DNA of 7,842 bases, taken from Planctomycetota bacterium (GTDB lineage Bacteria > Planctomycetota > Brocadiia > JAJRTI01). Shown here in pieces: positions 5,298 through 7,842 of the stretch. The first letter of the stretch is position 1; the number at the start of each line of letters is the position of its first letter. Location: assembly GCA_024278415.1 (NCBI GenBank), contig JAJRTI010000070.1, positions 1-7,842 of the forward strand. Reading direction: 5' to 3'. Made by a program: the position numbers and the translations under genes. The notes below the pieces were generated by a model. That model did not search any database, had not been told where the DNA came from, and saw only the letters and a program-made list of their open reading frames with translations.

Positions 5298-6176
5298 ATG
5301 GCGAGGCAGAAGCTGCTTTTCGGCGACGATCCCAATCCGCCGGCCCCGCACGTGGCCTGGGGCGAGGGCCGGGCGCGAGACGTGAAAGCGCGCAAGCGCA
5401 AGGGCCAGTTCTTCACGCCGCCTGAGGTGGTGGACTTCATGTTCCAGCTTGCCGGCGCGCGGGAAGGCTGGTCCGCTATTGATCCCGCGTGCGGCGATGG
5501 CGCGTTCCTGCGCGGCGCGGTCGAAGCGGGGTGCCGGCCGGTGGTGGGCGTGGACTTGGACGCGGCCGCGCTGGGTGAAGCGGAAGGGCAGCTTGGGGAG
5601 GCCGCGGCCCTGTTGGAGCAGGATGGGCTGCTGCCCTTGCCGGCCGATGAACGGCTGGGGCCTCTGGCTCGCGGCGGTTTCGACCTGGCCATCGGCAACC
5701 CGCCATTCGCGGCGCTGCGCGAGCGCGTGTGCGACGCGAACGTGCTTTCTCGCTTTGAGCTGGGCCATCGCCCGGATGGGAGATTGCACAGCAAGCAGGT
5801 GCTCGAGGTGCTCTTCGTCGAGCGGTTCATCCAGCTTGCGCGGCCTGGCGGCCGGGTGTGCATCATCGTGCCCGACGGCATCCTCGCGAATACGCGCATG
5901 CGCCAGGTGCGAGAGTTCGTGCTTCGCGCGACGACCGTGCTCGCAGTGGTGGGGCTGCCGCGGAACACCTTCCGCGCCGCGTCGACGCAAGCGAAGACGT
6001 CGGTGTTGCTGTTAGAGAAGAGGGCGCTCGTCCGGGAACACGACGTCGGGCGCGGAGCGCTCTTGGTTCATGTCCCCGGCTCGGCCGGAGAGGGCGAGGA
6101 CGCGTTCGTCGCGTCGGTTGAGTCGCTCGACGAGTTGCCCCGCGTGTTGGCACACCTGCCCGCCCGCCGGTCGTGA
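5298..6176 (+). CDS. Short HsdM-like N6-adenine DNA methyltransferase, orphan
   Basis: A 292-residue class I methyltransferase of the gamma N6-adenine type. Visible motifs in order: motif X G-Q-F-F-T-P-P at 36-42, the AdoMet-binding motif I D-P-A-C-G-D-G-A-F at 62-70, an acidic strand end G-V-D-L-D at 84-88, the catalytic motif IV N-P-P-F at 134-137, and a late strand with T-S-V-L-L-L-E-K at 234-241. It would transfer a methyl group from AdoMet to adenine in DNA. HsdM proteins are usually about 500 residues; this one lacks the helical N-terminal domain and has little after the core, so no target-recognition domain is evident. No specificity subunit or nuclease is adjacent. An in-frame TAA at 5292 fixes 5298 as the earliest start, yet no clear Shine-Dalgarno precedes it. 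Confidence 0.82.
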   Translation: MARQKLLFGDDPNPPAPHVAWGEGRARDVKARKRKGQFFTPPEVVDFMFQLAGAREGWSAIDPACGDGAFLRGAVEAGCRPVVGVDLDAAALGEAEGQLGEAAALLEQDGLLPLPADERLGPLARGGFDLAIGNPPFAALRERVCDANVLSRFELGHRPDGRLHSKQVLEVLFVERFIQLARPGGRVCIIVPDGILANTRMRQVREFVLRATTVLAVVGLPRNTFRAASTQAKTSVLLLEKRALVREHDVGRGALLVHVPGSAGEGEDAFVASVESLDELPRVLAHLPARRS

Positions 6177-6321
6177 GAAACGCTCGGCGCGCTAGGCGTG
6201 TTCCGAAGCCCTCTGTGCCTTTCCGTTTCCAAGCATGCCATCGAGAGAGACGGAGGGCCATCGTCGCTGCTGTCCGGTCACCGGGTTTGGCTCATATATG
6301 ACTGGCGGGCGCGGGGCAGGG
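6177..6321. other. Convergent intergenic gap
   Basis: This lies between the methyltransferase (plus strand) and the uroporphyrinogen-decarboxylase-like gene (minus strand). Both genes end here, yet I see no stem followed by a T-run that would make a convincing terminator in either direction. Confidence 0.4.
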
Positions 6322-7473
6322 CTAGTGCCATCGGACCGCGCAACGCCGAGCCTCGTCGATCATGGCGTGCAGGTTCTCTTCCGGTGTCTCCCGGCCGACT
6401 TGGTCGCCAGTGCCGACAATGACGCGCGGGTTTCCGGCAAAGGCGTCCATGACTTCGCGCACTTCCCGGCGCACGTCCTGCGGCGCGCCGCGAACGAGCG
6501 TATCGACAGTGTGGACGTTGCCGTTCATAGTCGTGCGGCCGCGCAGCAGCTTCTCCACGGTTCGCAGTCCCTCCGGGCCGGCAACGTCGCCTCCCGGCGG
6601 CCGCTCGAAGGGGCAGACGCAGTCGATGCCAAGATCGGCGAAATCCGCGACGGTCTCCATGCATCGGCCATGGAAGTGCAGGTGGAGGAGACGGCCCTGC
6701 CGATGCACTTCCTCGGCCACTGCGCGGATGCCCGGCTTGTCCCAGCGCCGCCACAGGGCCGGGCCGATGAGGGAATTGCAGCTCCACGAACAGCCGATGC
6801 ACAGGCTCTCGATGGGCGTCCGCTCGCAGATCGCTCTGGCCGTGCGAACCAGCCGGTCCGTGTGGCGCTCCCGCAGTTCCTCCAGTTTGGGTGTGAACTC
6901 CGGCGCCGCGAAGTCGAAGACGCCCGCCTCGAACCCGCCTTCCCGTGCGCCGGCGAAGAAGTCGAAGAACGGAACACCGAGCCACGCTTCGAGCAGGAAG
7001 CTCTCGCCCACTTCTTCCCAGGCCTTGAGGAGGCCCGAGACATCCACGTCGGCAGGGTCGCCCCCGAACGCGGCGTCTTCCCATGCCGGCAGATCCCGCG
7101 AGATGTCCTTGATCGGGCGCTCCACGGCCCAACTGGGCTCATCCCGGCTGAGGCGTTGGGCCGAGGTGAGTTCGCCATGCGGTGTCCGAGTGGCCGACCG
7201 GACTTCGAGCGTCGTCTCGTCGAGCCATGTTTCACTGCACGTGGTCGACACGTTTGGGTTGGGCGCGCCAGCGAACGCGACGCCCCAGCCTTCGCAACCA
7301 AACTTCTCGAAGGTTGTCTTGAGCGCCTGGTGGAAGGGGACTTCGCGCTGGAACTCGATCATGTCCACGCCGAGCACCTTCGCGGGGTAGTAGTACCACA
7401 ACTCGGGCGCCACGGCGACACGGTCGCTGAAGAGGCCGCGGTAGGCATTGAGCATGCGCTGTTTGCCAGTCAT
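6322..7473 (-). CDS. Uroporphyrinogen decarboxylase (URO-D) family protein
   Basis: A 383-residue protein of the URO-D/MtaA superfamily barrel, which includes haem-pathway decarboxylases and cobamide-dependent methyltransferases. Support: an M-T-G-K-Q-R-M-L-N-A-Y start typical of the uncharacterised branch, H-L-H-F-H-G-R-C at 264-271 followed by an L-G-I-D-C-V-C-P-F-E-R-P-P-G-G-D segment, N-G-N-V-H-T-V-D-T-L-V-R-G-A-P at 317-331, and T-G-D-Q...E-T-P-E-E-N at 355-367. In MtaA-type methyltransferases a His-x-Cys plus a distant Cys bind zinc; here the first site has His/His/Cys and the late position reads Gly-Asp, so the metal site differs if one exists. It is probably not HemE, and the substrate is unknown. 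The ATG has GAGGAAA upstream on the minus strand, about 8 nt away. It converges with the methyltransferase gene. Confidence 0.85.
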   Translation of the reverse strand: MTGKQRMLNAYRGLFSDRVAVAPELWYYYPAKVLGVDMIEFQREVPFHQALKTTFEKFGCEGWGVAFAGAPNPNVSTTCSETWLDETTLEVRSATRTPHGELTSAQRLSRDEPSWAVERPIKDISRDLPAWEDAAFGGDPADVDVSGLLKAWEEVGESFLLEAWLGVPFFDFFAGAREGGFEAGVFDFAAPEFTPKLEELRERHTDRLVRTARAICERTPIESLCIGCSWSCNSLIGPALWRRWDKPGIRAVAEEVHRQGRLLHLHFHGRCMETVADFADLGIDCVCPFERPPGGDVAGPEGLRTVEKLLRGRTTMNGNVHTVDTLVRGAPQDVRREVREVMDAFAGNPRVIVGTGDQVGRETPEENLHAMIDEARRCAVRWH

Positions 7474-7607
7474 GATTTGGTTTCCTCAGAGCCTAGAGGA
7501 TCGGCCGCATTCCGCGCGCTGAACGCGCGGTACACGTCCAGGCATGGGCGCCAAGCGTGATCGAGATGGCCTGCGCGGCGGCTCTGTCATTTATCATCAG
7601 GCCAGCA

Positions 7608-7636
7608 AGTATAGGTGTTCGCATGGGAAAAGTCTT
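7608..7636 (-). promoter_or_regulatory. Candidate promoter for the URO-D-like gene
   Basis: On the minus strand, TATACT (7608-7613) matches five of six bases of the -10 consensus. AAGACT (7631-7636), 17 nt further upstream, shares the GAC core of TTGACA. Transcription would begin near 7600 and leave a leader of about 125 nt. This was found by eye in a high-GC region where such a -10 box stands out. Confidence 0.4.
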
Positions 7637-7701
7637 CGCAACATCTCAGCCAAATGCTACGAAGAGACGAAGTACGCATTAGTGCCTTAGCGCGAATCTC
7701 G

Positions 7702-7717
7702 CGACAACATGTTGTCG
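7702..7717. promoter_or_regulatory. Perfect 16-bp palindrome, possible operator
   Basis: CGACAACATGTTGTCG is a perfect, loopless dyad about 65 bp upstream of the candidate -35 box of the URO-D-like gene. Its AT-rich core in GC-rich DNA and its exact symmetry fit a binding site for a dimeric regulator. No regulator gene is in the window, and an unseen gene beyond 7842 could be the true target. Confidence 0.4.
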
Positions 7718-7842
7718 ATGCGCTCCGTTGTGGAGTGCGCCGGCTCGACGGCGCTTTGGCTGGCAGCGCGTAGCGCTGCTTTGCATCCGCACACGCGCGA
7801 TCCGTTCGCCAGCCACAGGCGAAAAGACAAGGCGGGCTTCGC

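Larger units (their letters stand above)
7474..7842. other. Intergenic region upstream of the URO-D-like gene
   Basis: No gene is visible in these 369 bp. The stretch holds the minus-strand Shine-Dalgarno, the candidate promoter and the palindrome listed separately. A 7-bp hairpin at 7763-7779 (GCAGCGC-GTA-GCGCTGC) sits in a GC-rich tail that resembles the other repeat-rich intergenic regions of the window. Confidence 0.45.

Noticed and set aside
6235..7560. A 441-codon plus-strand frame opposite the URO-D-like gene
   Set aside because: It is an antisense shadow: the minus-strand protein has family motifs and a good ribosome binding site, while this one has neither.

Overview
The window is high-GC bacterial DNA, very probably chromosomal. 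It is a gene-sparse patchwork: four convincing intact genes of recognisable family, a small two-gene unit of membrane proteins, the wreck of a CRISPR-Cas locus, and long non-coding stretches full of palindromes and dispersed repeats. The gene mix suggests a large, repeat-rich genome of the Planctomycetota / Hydrogenedentota / Armatimonadota kind: an aldo/keto reductase with a ferredoxin-like tail, a uroporphyrinogen-decarboxylase-like protein, and a MYXAN-type Cas6. That placement is inference; no marker gene is present.

Left part (1-2338). A repeat element at 1-141 recurs in inverted orientation at 1800-1879 (about 91% identical over 80 bp). Between the copies lie two translationally coupled genes for small membrane proteins: a DUF3592-like protein (372-866) and an unrecognised two-helix protein (863-1360). 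From 1361 to 2338 I see no credible gene, only hairpins and repeat units, and then a palindrome and a hairpin just ahead of cas6.

CRISPR remnant (2339-3715). An intact cas6 of the subtype I-MYXAN (dev-like) family is followed 4 nt later by cas3. The cas3 gene stops after about 139 residues of its N-terminal HD nuclease domain and then breaks up. The helicase, effector (cas8/cas7/cas5) and adaptation (cas4/cas1/cas2) genes are absent. About 115 bp after the last cas3-like fragment there is a 14-bp perfect hairpin and one solitary 36-nt sequence that looks like a CRISPR repeat (GTG...CAC ends, a GCC/GGC mini-stem). I read this as a type I locus collapsed by deletion, leaving both ends: cas6 plus the cas3 start, and one repeat.

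Right part (3716-7842). A dispersed GC-rich palindrome and a second hairpin precede an aldo/keto reductase carrying two 4Fe-4S motifs (3946-5076). A GGAATG-rich imperfect inverted repeat follows, then a short orphan HsdM-like N6-adenine methyltransferase (5298-6176). Convergent to it, on the minus strand, lies a uroporphyrinogen-decarboxylase-like protein (6322-7473), with a plausible promoter and a perfect 16-bp palindrome upstream. These three genes do not form an obvious pathway; each appears to be its own transcription unit.
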